Positions 47,641 to 60,534 of a stretch of 64,000 nucleotides of DNA are shown here, one piece after another; within the stretch, counting starts at the first letter, position 1, and each line of letters opens with the position of its first letter. The notes beneath the pieces were generated by a model, which saw only the letters and a list, made by a program, of their open reading frames with translations, had not been told where the DNA came from and did not search any database. The DNA is taken from the NCBI GenBank assembly GCA_036936605.1, contig JAUPFV010000004.1, forward strand, positions 140,970,973 through 141,034,972. The letters run 5' to 3'. A program made the position numbers and the translations under genes. This DNA comes from Limnanthes douglasii subsp. nivea (Eukaryota > Streptophyta > Magnoliopsida > Brassicales > Limnanthaceae).

Positions 47641-48900
47641 CACTCAAGGATAAATCCATAGTTCAATAGTACTTCTAGAGATCAGAAGCTCTAAACAAAT
47701 AGATAATATCAAGGATCCTCAATTAAAAGGCTCCTTAGTTTGAGAGAAATCTTAGGGATTCAAAGCTTTAAACTCACGTAATCAAAGAAAAACATAAGAA
47801 TAGAATGAGTAACATGAATCTTACACTTAACAAAATTTTAAATTAACAAAACAAAAAACAAAAGCTCTTTCAATATTAAAACAAAAATAAAAACAAAAAT
47901 CAAATATCAAAATGCCTTGGCCGCCCAGAGAATTTCAGGAAAAAATGATCATTAGTTTATGGCGAGAAAACTACAACAATTGTAAAAAAAAAGACAAGTG
48001 AAAAAACTAATTTTGCGCTTTAGTATATGTGGTAGGAAGCACAACTACGTGAGCTTCTTCATCAACCACATGAGGACTAATGTAGTTGCACAAGCCCATG
48101 GCTATATGGCCCTTTTGAACAAACGGAAATGGACTTTATTTGGAGCACATGTATCAGAATTAGGCGTTGCAACCACTCGAATCGAACGCGTCGAGAAGCC
48201 CAACGATTTTCGAAAGCATCAATAAATGATGAAGTCCAGGCCCTAAATTTCATCGTTTAAACCCTCATTTTGCTGTTTTAGTAAATTTTCTGCATTTTCC
48301 TATTTTTGTTGGATTTTATTAAAATACTTAACCAGCTCCAATCTCTTTAAAATTAGGTTGGACTTTATTTTATTTCATAAGGAAAAAGCTGTAATTTTGG
48401 GCTATGGTTTCAAGCACTTTTATAAAGGGCTCTCAAACCCTAGTTTTGCCTCAGACTTTTTTTAATAGAATTTGATTTTTCTCTGAAGTCTCTTTTACTC
48501 TGACCTAGGGTTAGAGCTATCTATCTTTCTGTTTTTGTCTTTCTTTCTCTGTATTTACAGCCGCATGTTCCATCTTGTAGCTTGGCGCTACCAAGGACCC
48601 CCATCAACATCTTTAGGGAACCATAAATGTTTTTGACATTGTTGTGAGGGATGACACTTTCTCCCTCATCTACTTACGTTTGAATTCTTCTTAGACATCC
48701 CCATCTTCGGATCCATAAGTGTTTGGAATGAATTCATATTTTTTTTCTCAGAAAAATAAGATAAAAATGGTTTGAATCTAAATTTGAGAACTATTAATAG
48801 AATCTAAGCATCATCTTTATCTCAAGGTTTTGATATGGACCTTCAACAAAATTTCATCTAATATCTTCAATCTCCTTTAGCTCATTCTTATGGCTCAAAT
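47641..48900. other. Unresolved region, possibly LTR-derived
   Basis: A frame at 47998-48225 (+) encodes a 75-residue peptide that I cannot assign. Downstream, 48410-48570 has TTTTATAAAGGGCTCTC, then AAACCCTAGTTTTGCC and a T-rich CTCT tract, a layout common in plant LTR promoters and leaders. No second LTR copy or reverse transcriptase is seen adjacent, so this remains a suggestion. Confidence 0.35.
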
Positions 48901-49960
48901 GCTCAACCTGTAGCAGTTATTTAGACTTTTAAAGAGTGATATCAATATGCAACATAGATTTGTTATGGCAATGAGCATTATTGGAAAATTTCAATGTGTG
49001 CGTTCGAAGAATTTTGTCTTTAAACACGTTGATTCTATTGAAGATATAGACAAAGTTAATAGAGTACGAGAAAATAAAACACATAATATTTATAGTGGCT
49101 TGACAATTCCACATACGTCCATTCTATCCACAACAATTTTATTTTTTATGCTCAATATATATAACAATATACAAGATTAAATTTCTAGAGAAACAGTATT
49201 TACATAAAAGTTAAAATTCCATAGCTCACACAATATTCTTCCAACATAATTCTATATGTTTTGAGAAAACATATAACAAGTATTCTCTTTCTCTTAATCT
49301 TTGCTGCATACTCATAAATTCCGGTCCATTCTACAAATTCCCAAAAAACATATATATAATGTATGGTTTTATTCTCTCTCCAAAACAGAAAGAACAAAAT
49401 CATAACAGAAATAATCATTTCTATTGTAATAAGAAGTAATTAATTATGTTTATATTATAAGAAGATTTAACCTTTGTAATTGAAACCTTATATCATGAGT
49501 CAGACCCAAATAGCCTAAGTCCATATTGATAGCCTTTTGGCATATGCAGAATTTGTCTCATCTGATGTCCTTTAGACTGAATCAATCTTCACCTCGTTCA
49601 ATAAAATATAATTTGATTGCCTCTCTCGACTTTACTAATATATTCCTGACTGAAGTAGCCAATGCCTTCGCCGATGGCCTTGATCAGTTTGACTAATGCC
49701 CTCCTAACCAAAGTAGTTAATGAATCAGATGATGGAATCTTGATTGATTCAGTTGGTCGGCTTTAACAAAGACTTATTGGTTGATGCATCCAATACCTTA
49801 GAAAATACAACGATGCCTAGCCAATGCCTAGGCCGATACAATCAATGCCTAGATGATGTTTATGTTGATACGCCTGATGTATTCAAACAATAAAGCTTCA
49901 ACCAGATACGATTTATCTACCAAATTTGGAATCATACTTTTAAAATTTTCTATTCTGGTT
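48901..49960. other. Intergenic DNA beside the second copia remnant
   Basis: No gene is recognised. The part from about 49560 to 49960 repeats GCCTAGGC/CCAATGCC-like strings and may be LTR sequence of the neighbouring copia element, but no matching LTR is in the window. Confidence 0.4.
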
Positions 49961-49979
49961 ATGAGTGCAATAAAATGAA

Positions 49980-50990
49980 CACAATTGTTGCGGGTCCAAC
50001 TTCCCCTCTAAAAGGGTATTAAATGCTTCAGATATGAAACAAATCCAAGTAATGCTTAAACTTGTTCCTTGTTACCATTTAGTAAATATATTTGATGGGT
50101 TATCACTCGTATGAACCTTCTCCAACATAATCTTTCTATTTTCAAGAATAATTCTTACAAAATGAGCCTTAACATAAATGTGCTTAGTATGTTCATGAAG
50201 TACTTGATTTTTTTTAAAGAATGTACTTCGGCTATCATAGTGCACCATCAGAACTTCGTGCTAAGCCCCAAGTTCCCTTAGTATTTATCTTAACCACATA
50301 ACCTCATTTATTGATTCTGTAACAATAATATATTTAACTTCTGTAAAGGACAATGCTATCATGAGGTGAAGACTTGTTTTCCAACTTACAACACTACCAA
50401 ACAATACAAACACATAGCAAGTCAAAGACTTCATGGTATCTAAAAAACTAGCATAATCAGAATAAAAAAAAATCTTTCAACACCTTCAAATCCAAAAACA
50501 ACCTCTTCGTACTTTCATTCATACTTGTGAATCATTTTATGTACCTCAGATGCCACATGGTAGCCTGTAAATGTTCCATGGGTACCCTTGACATGATTTT
50601 GCTCATCAAAATTGAAGTATAAACCAAATTAGATCTACTATAAACCATGACATATATAATACTTCCCACGAAATTGGATTGGTTTTGCCTCTGCCATATC
50701 AAACCTGTCAAACAACTTGCTCAAAACTTCGTGTGAAGGAAACAAAGTTTTTATTTTTTTTATCTCTAGTTATCTTCATCCCAAGAATTTTCTTGGTTGA
50801 GTCCATGTCTATCATTTCAAACCTGCTCCTCAACATTTCCTTTAAGGACTTAATTTTTTCTTTGTTTTTGCTAGTAATCAACATATCATTTACATACTGA
50901 TCACTCCAGAAATAATTGGAAGTAAAAATGTTAAATTTGGTCTAAAATAACTCTTAGAGTGACTGATTCAATATCAAGAAACATAGAGAG
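49980..50990 (-). pseudogene. Second Ty1/copia pol remnant (end of RT and RNase H)
   Basis: The minus strand from about 50900 reads QYVNDMLITSKNKEKIKSL, where YVND stands for the catalytic YVDD, then RSRFEMIDMDSTKKILGM and KITRDKKN, the standard copia sequence after the active site (FEMKDLGEAKKILGMEI-R). Decayed RNase H and tail pieces follow, ending near 50070 in KVHT/SDNPSN-like and RNKFK-like relics. Stops are frequent, and the upstream two thirds of pol and gag are absent. It differs from the copia relic at 13941-15320. Confidence 0.75.
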
Positions 50991-51471
50991 ACAGAGAGAA
51001 GTAATAGATTTTTAGAGAGAGAAAATGACAATTGTCAAAGTAAAAGTCTTATCATTCAACCTTTTATCAAGATAAAGTATTCCTATATATAAGATTTCCA
51101 AATAACAAATACATGGTCTATTTATAAGAATTTTCACCGTATTACATTACTAAATAAAGATATATTTGTTATATATTACACTTTTAGTTTTTTAAGTTTC
51201 TTCCTCATACAAAAACTCACTCATATAATATTTGTAGATCTTTTAACCCTTCTAAATAAATAAGTAAAGCTTGAATTATTTATATATATATATTAGTAGC
51301 CTTCTTAGTCCTTCCAAAGAATTCTTGAGGGAGGACTAAAATATATCTTTATATAAGACCTCATCGGATTTTCATGGGTGAAATAGTTAAACCCAAAGTA
51401 CTTATTTCCTCATTGGATATTGCATGAAGTAATTCCATTAAACTGTTATTCCTCTAACATATTTTGACACG

Positions 51472-51497
51472 TGTCAAAACTATAAAAGTACATTATG
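51472..51497 (+). promoter_or_regulatory. G-box palindrome with nearby TATA box
   Basis: TTTTGACACGTGTCAAAA (51472-51489) is a perfect 18 bp palindrome centred on the G-box core CACGTG. TATAAAA follows at 51491-51497. It lies about 480 bp upstream of the accessory-gene remnant at 51974. In the related element at 60540-63847 the matching place reads GACACGTATCAA (near 61060), a decayed form. Promoter activity is inferred. Confidence 0.45.
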
Positions 51498-51973
51498 TAG
51501 CCGTTATCACAAAAGATTGATGTGTCACAATAACTAAAGAGACCGTTCAACTCCTTATTAAAAAAGCCCATAAATCCTTTAGTCATTCACTATAAGTGAA
51601 ACTCTCTCCCTCATAAATTTTTATCTAACAACGTTTAGAGATAAAAAGAGAAAGTTCCTCTCCCTTCTCTCATCCGTTAAATTAATCTTGCCACCTTCGT
51701 TTACTAGAAACCACCTAACATTACTATCCCTTCGTAATTATCTGATCACTTCTAACCTTATTTTTGAGATTCTTCTCAGTTTATGTTTAAGATAAAGAAC
51801 GTGTGGGAGTGGCTTACCATTGCTCAAAGGGCTGATACGAGAGAGGCTGCATTAAAAGGGTCTGACACACCTCGACAAATTTCTCAAACAACCACCTACG
51901 GTCCTTGGCCCCATTAAAAAAAATCCTTAACCATCATCCCTTAATCTTCTTCCAATAAACCTCTTTCTCTACC

Positions 51974-52890
51974 ATGGAGATTTTTTTTAAAACCCAGTTC
52001 GAATGTCTCAGTCTTTCCCTATGGGTAACTCGAAAAATTAAGATATTTTGAAAAAAAAAAAAGCTTTTTCCTCAAACCCCAAGGAAACTAAAAAAGTCAA
52101 GACATAAAAGGTGAACACCAATCCTCCCCCCAAAGGAACATCTGTGATGATTAAAGAATCACAGGTGGTGCATTCTAAGAAAACCAAAACAAACGTACAA
52201 AAGGTGTCTCCATAATTATAAGATGAATCTTTGGAGGAGGTGATGACTCTGAGGTGCAAATCACTGAAGATATTCCTCCACTAAACTCGCAGGGAAAAGC
52301 TTTTACAAAGAAAAAGAAGAAAAATATAAATAATTCTAAAGAAGTTGTGTCTCTGCCATCCAAATTGGCTTGCAAATCTTAGGAAAAATTATAAAGATGT
52401 ACTGCTATAATAAATTATTGCTCTGAGAAAAGTGTAATACAAATATTTTGCTGAATTTGATGCGCCTACACTTCGAAGACAATAGGAAATTCCTGAATCC
52501 GTCACACTCTGTCTTCCTGCCATCGGAGGAACTCTTTTATCTTGTAAAGTAGATGAGTTAATTGTGTATCCTGAGATTTTGAATTGCGCCTTGGATTTCT
52601 ACTAGACCCTGTGATTGTGGAGTACTTCAAAATGATCAACCTCTACCCAAACCAGGCTAGCCCCAACTTATGGTTCAAACTTTTCTTGTATCATGGCCTC
52701 AAGACCGTAAAAAATCAAGCTTCCCGTGGAGCAGTTTGTGGCTAAGATAAGTGTATCGAAGAATGCATGTCTACCCTTCTACTATATCATATTGGGGAAC
52801 GCTTCAAAAATCATTGATGATCTCCTCGAAGCTGACAAAATATGGAAACAGAAGTTCTTCTCCATAAGTGGGTGTTGGGAAAATACAAAA
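51974..52890 (+). pseudogene. Truncated PF04195-like accessory gene, second copy
   Basis: The plus strand carries a Lys/Ser/Pro-rich N-terminal part, then LIVYPEILN-ALDF near 52560-52600, EYFKMINLYPNQASPNLWFK near 52620-52675, and KIWKQKFFSISGCWEN near 52840-52885. These match the better preserved copy at 61600-63381 (VVYPKVLNWDLGFPLDP, QLSPNS, WRTQFLFISGAWEN). They recall the plant 'putative gypsy type transposon' domain, in which a YP-x-GL-FPL strand, a QL-PNSW motif and a W--RFFFV strand follow one another. Stops interrupt. The copy ends abruptly at about 52890, exactly where copy B of the composite block begins. Confidence 0.6.
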
Positions 52891-52929
52891 TAAGTTTATT
52901 CAACTATAATATGTATTTAATTAACAAAC

Positions 52930-53250
52930 ATTAAAACACGTAAAATAAATATTAATCCACAAAAATAAAAAATATAAATATAAATTTTAGAACATTATAA
53001 AAAAAATTAAACTGAAAAAAATATAAATAATTATTGGTTGGTCATATGACTCATCTTTAATTTTACATATATATCTTCCTTTATGAAAAATTGCTAGGTG
53101 AATTTGGTCACTCATCCAAATCTATCTAATGACCTGGTGAATAACTAGAGCTCCGATTGAGATCCGATAATAAATTCAGAGCCTTCATATTCAAATCCGA
53201 TAAAGAAAGTTTTCATTTTTAGCTATTCATATTTAAGATTTGGTCAAGAT
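52930..53250 (-). repeat. Inverted-repeat arm 1 of gene-G relic (copy B)
   Basis: Same arrangement as 16720-17110, with ATTATTGGTTGGTCATATGA at 53025-53045. On the minus strand it preserves a little more of the gene-G pattern (ACTAGAGCTCCGATTGAGAT) than copy A. Stops are present. Confidence 0.65.
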
Positions 53251-53689
53251 AATTTTATGTTGAATATTATTGTCATTTTTTTTCTTTTATAAATAATTTT
53301 TATTTACTAAAATTAGATATTACAAACCATTATAATAGGTCTAAATATAATTTCATGTTAAATTTTATAGCGAAAATAAATAAATAAATTTAACTTTTAG
53401 GTTTTGATTTAAGGGTTTATTGATTTTTCCTTTGAATTTTATCTAAAATATATTTGAATCTATCGTAATGGTACGTAATGTCTAATTTTTTTAATAAAAA
53501 AAGTTATTTATCCGGAAAAAAAGGATATTAGTGACAAATTTGTCTATAAAACCAACCTTTCTTTAAGACCTTTTGTTTGTAAAACTTTTCGATTTGTTAA
53601 TATAGATTCATTTTTGCTTTAAAAAAAAAAGAAAAAAACCTTAACTGTAATATTCCGCCCAAAATCATATATTCCGTCTAAAATCATCT

Positions 53690-54050
53690 AGACCAATTGA
53701 TAATAAAAGCTCTAAATCTACTGTTGGATCTTAACCAAAATCCTAATTATCACCATATCATTGAATCGATTTGAATCCATGCAAATTAATTAGATATTTT
53801 TTTATCGAGAAGATATAAATGTAAAATTAAGAATAGATTATCTGACCAACCAATTATTATCGGTAGTTTTGTTTACTTTAATTCTAATACTCACATCTTT
53901 AATGTAATGAGATTTGTGTTTTTGTTTTTGGTGTTGTGGATGAAAGTTTATTTTATACTTATAAAAAAAATTAATATACTTTGATTAAAAACATATTCGA
54001 GTTAAAATCATTTGTTTTGTGCAGTAAATTAACTTTGTCACATTGTTAAG
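53690..54050 (+). repeat. Inverted-repeat arm 2 of gene-G relic (copy B)
   Basis: Plus-strand GCTCTAAATCTACTGTTGGA and GACCAACCAATTATTATCGG match arm 1 in reverse and 17480-17815 directly. The spacer between the arms is about 440 bp. Confidence 0.65.
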
Positions 54051-55184
54051 AAAAAAAAGTGTAATTATTTATAAAAAAAAAATATGTCATTAGGAATTAA
54101 AAGTTAAGTATTAGTAATATTGATATTAAAGATTAAAGACAATTGTCTTATAAAAAAACTCAAGTATTTTATTACTTTGATTTTTATAGTATTAAAGTGG
54201 TCCACCTCCTCTTATATTGGGTATTTTTTGTTTTCTAATTAGGTAAAAGATTCACATTAGAACTCAATTTTATTGTCTAACGCAGCCTCTCTACTACATG
54301 GTGATATATGTACATAGATTAATGTTTAACCTCCACCACTCAATCGAGTTTCCTTGATTCTCTTCGGTCAACGGGTTGTGTTTTGCGGTCTTTTATGTTC
54401 TCCGTCTTCTACTATATTGTTTTTTATTTTACTCTGATTTTCTCTCTATTTTGTTTGTATTCTTTTTTATCAAAAATATTTTTTTATATCTTTTCATTAT
54501 TATCTGATTTTTTCATGTCAACTTTCGGGTAAGCTTTAGATATTTGTAAGAATATCTATTCTTTTTTAAACATTTATTTTTACCAAAAACAAAAGCTTTT
54601 GGAGATTTAATGATTATATTTATAAATTTCTTTTTGATATATAGTAAACAAAAGAACCGTCTTTTTACGGTTGATTTGAAATTCCAATTCCACTAAGCTA
54701 AAATTTCAATTTGAAATTCTCATAAAGCATCTTCAATAACACATCTATAACTAATTATTCAAAATTTAAAAATGTTACTAAAATATGAGAGCTATTTTAT
54801 GAATATAACCACCAAGTTACGAGAACTTGATTTATATCATTAATTTATGCACATATATTTAATTTACGGAAAAAAAAATCATTTTAAAATATCATTTTCA
54901 GACTAGTTTGACATTATATTAAAAACCATCAATATTTTTGAAAATAAGACTGAGTTTAATATGAATATTGATCAAATATTATGACTATTAAAATAAATAA
55001 ATTATATAAAAATATATGTACCGTGTGAGTTTTTTTGGATCAGACTAAATTAGAGAAATTCTTTCAAAATGATTTAATGAAATATTTCATATCATCATCT
55101 TCTATCAGAATAAAATCGCAGTCGATCTATTATTATTTATTATATCGTCATCAAATTAGATCATTTCGTGTTAGCATGTTTTTT

Positions 55185-55440
55185 CAGGTTTTTTCAGCTT
55201 CAACGACGATGAGGAAACAATCTCAACCATGACAGGGGTGTAAGCTCACAAATCTCTTTGGTTTCAATGTATCTTTTAATTTTTACAATTCTTTTGGGCT
55301 TCAACAACACTGGAGAGAACAATCTCAACCATGGCAGTGATGTAGGTTCATAGATCTCTTTGAATTCAACATATCTTTTGATTTTTGAAGGTCTAAATCA
55401 TGGCGGCAATGCAGGCTCACAAATCTCAATCATAGATGCA
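55185..55440 (+). repeat. Exon-like minisatellite (copy B)
   Basis: About three units with TTCAGCTTCAACGA, GAGA(A/G)CAATCTCAACCATG and GCAGGCTCACAAATCTC-type blocks correspond to the copy A array. The frame after it (55430-55500) reads HEIEYYNPNVVNLNIVDC, conserved with copy A. Confidence 0.6.
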
Positions 55441-55859
55441 TGTGCTTTTCATGAGATCGAATACTATAACCCTAATGTAGTCAACCTTAATATAGTAGAT
55501 TGTGTTTTTTTAAAATATGGGTCTGAGTCAAGTCTATTATTATGTGGGTTGGGTTGTTGGTTTGTTTAAATGTGGCCTTAAATTCGGTTGTTGGGTTCGT
55601 ATATTTATGGATCCATGAATAATATTTAAACATTCTTTTTTTTAATGCGAGAAGTATTGTGAAAGTGGGCTAAAAATATAAACTTTTAATTGTGTTAAAA
55701 ATATCAAATTTCGTTAAAACAAATTAATAATGTTTTAGTACTCTTACAACATTTTATCAAACTTGTTACTTTTTTTAGTTTAAATTTTTTAAATAATTTT
55801 GGAACGGTTTATAAAATGTAAACTGGACATTTACCATATGCTAAAATATATAACAACTT

Positions 55860-57490
55860 GAGTCATAAAGTATATTGTATTTCTCTTTTCCTAGTATTGT
55901 TTTGGAGAAGACTCACCCTACTTACCCTTTAATAAAGATTATGAAAGAGGAAAATGGTGAGCAAGAGGGCTCTCCACCTAGCATGACTCGTCCATCTAGC
56001 AAAGCCGTAAATGATATTTTGTTTTGTCCTCCGATAGAACCATAAATAGATCAATTGTAAATTTTAAATATAATAATATTTATTACTTCATGGTATGCAG
56101 TGGGTTATCAAATCTTGTTAGGTAGAAATATGTCACCTACTTTATTATTAGTAATAATATTTATGTTATAATCCTTATATAGATTAAAGTTCGTATTCAT
56201 AAAGTAGACTCCATTATTAGAATTATGGTCATTTTTAGTATTACATAATTAACCGTGTCTAGCAACCCCATGTAGAATTTGGATTATATGTAATTCTAGT
56301 GTAATCGTTATCTTAGTACTATCCTCGTCCTCTCAAGACATTCATTGTAAAGTGTGAAGTCATAGTTTTTTTATTTTCTTTTGTTTTATGGCTATTAATG
56401 CATTCAATGACACTCTAAATCGTGTCTCTCTTTGGACTAAGCTTGAGGCTATTATGACTCAAGATCAAGAAATTTCACGTGTTATCCTTGGGGACTTCAA
56501 TACAATTTATAAGTCGGGGAAGTGCATTGACTTCTCAAAAAAATAAACTACCACAATCAGTGTTATCTTAGCGATCTTCACTCGACTAGCTTGCATTTTA
56601 CATTGTTCAATAAAAATCTTATCTATTGAAAAATGAATGTATCATAGTCAACAATGATTGGGACGAGTATTTTTTAATGTCTTCCACTCATTACCCGATC
56701 ATCCTACCACACCATAGTCATCCTAAAACTTAGCACATCTAGCAAGTATGGGTATAACTCCTTCAAAGTTTTCAAGATGTAGCAATCTCACCCTCAATTC
56801 AAAAAAATCATTTGCAATAGCTTGAACCTTTCTATCATCACTCAAGGTATAAATTCGGTCTCTCAAAAATTCACTCATTTTTATTCATTCGCATAGATCT
56901 CAATCGTAAAGAATATAATGACATTAGCTCTCGAGTATCCATCGCTCAAAAAGATATATTTCATGCTCATTTGTTCCTCGCTCAGGACCCCACAAACTCT
57001 AAACTTATCTCTAAAGAAATTGAAGCTTCCTCTTCCTTTATTTTTCTTTAGTAAAGCTGAAGAAGCATTTCTTACGTAAACATGTAGATCTTTTTGACTC
57101 AAACTGAGTGACAAAAAAAAACCAAATACTTTTACAACAATATTAAAACCCAAATGTTACGTAAAAAATTTATCTCAATTTCAAATAATTAAGGTCAGAT
57201 TATTACCAACTCATATGTTGTAACTAACTTTCTACTAAGATACTTCAAATATCTTCTTGATACCAGACACCCTTCTGTTGACATGGACCTCCTGGAAACA
57301 ATGATTTCTTGAATTATCAATTATATTGGATACCTTTCTTATAGTATTAACATTAATGGTGATTCTAACGACATTTTTTATGGTAGGAAAGGTCTTAGGC
57401 AAGAATACCTCATCTCTCTTTTTACTTTTCTTCATGTAATTCAAGTCGTATCCAATATGTTTTTTTTAAACAATAATGATAAAATATTCA
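55860..57490 (+). pseudogene. LINE remnant a (copy B), with a 560 bp deletion
   Basis: Endonuclease piece VILGDFNTIYKSGK near 56480-56520 and RT piece NINGDSN...FYGRKGLRQEYLISLF near 57345-57420 match copy A. At about 57270, ACCAGACACCC joins directly to ATGGACCTCCTGG, skipping the middle RT stretch that copy A retains at 21010-21570. Stops occur throughout. Confidence 0.8.
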
Positions 57491-59379
57491 AATTCCACTA
57501 AAATTATCATAAATTCAAAATAGTCACCTTTTGTTTCTCCATGTTTTGTATACTCTCTGATTTTTTTAAACTTTTTTTTCAACAGAGATCATTTTAATTA
57601 GATAAATTTAATCCACTTCCCTAATAATCACACACTAACTGTTTTCATTTTTCTAGAATTATTAAAATCATATCGTATATATATGGTTGTTTATAATGAC
57701 TTCATTTAAACTGTTGAAAACAATTGGAAAATCCATATGCCTGACAATCCTTCAACTTTATTTTAGAGCAAGTTAAAAAGACTCAAACAAAATATTACAA
57801 TCTAGAATATTAAACTTTTTGGTAATATATTTGATAGTAATTCAACTTCTTAAATCAATGTTCAACATATCGAACATTGCTTATAAGTTTTAAACATCTC
57901 AGATGATCAAATAAACTTATATAAGGCTAAGGTTTCTCACTTAAATCTGCTTGCAAGAGAAATAATGCCTGAGGAATAAAAAAAGACTAATTGAGCAAAA
58001 ACTAGTGACAAAAATACTAAAATTTTCCATAATTTTGTTTAATATGACAAAAAAGAACAATATTCATGGCATTATGATAAATGACCAATGGACTGAAGAT
58101 CAATCTCAAATTATATCCTCTTTCATTGGCCATTTCAGAAATCTATTAACATGTCAATCAAGTAACACAAATCTTAATGAATTTAATGATTTAATTCCTT
58201 ATGCAATTACTTATCATGATAATAAAATGCTCATTATCTCTCCTGATGATAATGAAATTCACTTTAAAATTAAATCTTTTAACACTAATAGTGTTCCAAA
58301 AGTTTATGGTTTCAACTCCATGTTTTACAGTGCCTGCTAGCATATAACTAAACCTAAAGAATGTGATACTTTTGGAGCCTACTTCATTGGAAACATTCCT
58401 CCACCTGGCATTTATGCCACTTCCATTTGCTTTATTCCAAAAAATAAATCTCCTTCAATCTACATAAACTATAAACATATCAGTCTGTGTAATATCTTCA
58501 ATAGAATCATCTCTAAGATCATCAACACTAGACTATCATAAACTTTTCCCAAAATCATCTAATCTGAGAATTGTGGTTTCTTCAATAATAGAAGCATCAA
58601 GGAAAACATTCTAATCACTCGTGAACTTGTTCAAGATCTAAATATAAAAAAAATAGAGGAGGCAACATTATTATTAAGCTTGACATGGCCAAATCCTTTG
58701 ACTGAGTCTTTTTTAACTTTATCTTCACTATAATGAAACAAATTGACTTCTATGATAAAGTAATTGATTTGATCAAACAATATATTGATAATGTTAACTT
58801 TCTATTCTTATTAATGGAAGACCTTATGGATACTTCAAATCTAGCAATGATGTAAGCTAGGGTGACCCATTATCACCCAGCATTTTGATCATTGTTGAAG
58901 AATATCTCTTAAAATGTTTAAAAATTCCCTTTCTTTCAAATAAGTCAATGTATTATTCAGCCAGAGGTTCTATCAAAATTTATTATCTTGCTTATTTACA
59001 TGATGTAATAATCTTCATGAATGATTTTTTAAATAACATCAAGAAAGTTTACAAATTCCTTGATCACTATCAATCTATATCTAGTAAGCTAATTAACACT
59101 CAAAATTTTGTATTCATCTCATCTGAAAATATCAACTGATATAGAATCAATGCCATTAAAAACACATATGGTTTCTCTCATAGCTTTCTTCCATTTAAAT
59201 ACTTGGGCATCAACATTCATAAATATAACAATAGAAGTCTCTTAGATGACATGGTATCTAAATTGAGAAATAAAGTTATCGAGTGGGAAAAAAAAATCTT
59301 TTTTCTTTTGAGGCAGATTGACATTAGTTCAATTTGTCCTTATGGAAATTCATGCAAAGCAATTATATTCTCAAAAGAA

Positions 59380-59499
59380 TCGGGCTCTTAATGAACAATT
59401 TTTTTTGGGGTTTTAAAGAAACTTACATCTAGTTAGAACATGTAATTGGATGGTAAGTTTCTTTAAAACCACAAGAGAATTTGTTCATTAAGAGCCTGA
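59380..59499. repeat. Long hairpin: 47 bp inverted repeat with a 26 bp loop
   Basis: Arm 1 at 59380-59426 (TCGGGCTCTTAATGAACAA... to GGTTTTAAAGAAACTTAC) is matched by the reverse complement at 59453-59499 with only a few mismatches. Copy A at the equivalent place has a single copy of this LINE sequence (near 23710-23750), so the inverted arm is new in copy B and replaces about 300 bp of the LINE. Confidence 0.9.
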
Positions 59500-60534
59500 T
59501 TCTGATCAAGAAAAATAGAACAACCATCACCCTTTCATTACTCTTTTTAATTATGAGAATAATAAATTGTATTAATGCACCTTAATTTATGAGTTCTGAT
59601 CAAATGGTTCATGGAACCTTGACATACTCAGAAATATAATACTCCCTTTTGACATCAACAAAATTTCTAAAATATCCTTAACTGATTCAAATGATGACTC
59701 CAGTATCTGCAAACTGTCTAATGATGGTGCCTTCTTTTTTAAGAAGATTTGGCAATCTATAAGAACTATCCATCCAAAATCCATTAGTCATTCCAAAATA
59801 TGGAATCATAACACCCCTAAGACGGGCTTCCTCATCTTATGGAGACTTCTTAATGGGTTCATTTTTGTTGATAACATCTGGCAACACAAAAGTTTTTCCT
59901 TAGCATCAAATGGAAGTATTACCCAAACTCAGAATCTATCTCTCATATATTTGTTGAATGCTAAATATCATGGGAAGTATGACAGTACTTTGCAAGACTA
60001 TTTGGGATCCTAATTTGTCAAAACATGTCACTTAATCATATGATATAATTTTTGGTTCATGTATACAAACAAAATTATCTATATAAGAACAATCATTCCT
60101 CATATCATTTGATGGACAATCTGGACAACTCACAATAATTTAAAATATAAATTCAAATCATGTTCTTCTAAAATCTTAATAAGAAAAATCAAATCCTACT
60201 TGGTCAACTTAGATATTTGTAACATTCTTAACTACTCTTACTGGTTTGATGACTTAAAAGTGGCCAAATAACTTCAATGCTTTAATCATATAACTACTCT
60301 CAAATATCAAATTGTAGTTAAATGGACCCTTCATATAAATAATATAACCAAGCTTAATTTTGATGCTCCTTGTACTCTCTCTGGTGAATCCAGTAGCAGA
60401 ATTATTTTTAAAGATAAAACTGGAAATCTCGTCAAAAACTATATGTCATTTATATTGAAAGCACATTGCCTTTATTGCTGAGTTTAGGGACTTGATTGAT
60501 GGTTTACTTTTCTACTACACTAATAACTTAATTC

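Noticed and set aside
47313..47669. 118-codon hydrophobic frame resembling a membrane protein
   Set aside because: In DNA this AT-rich, T-rich strands give Phe/Leu/Ile/Tyr-rich frames by chance; nothing else supports a gene.
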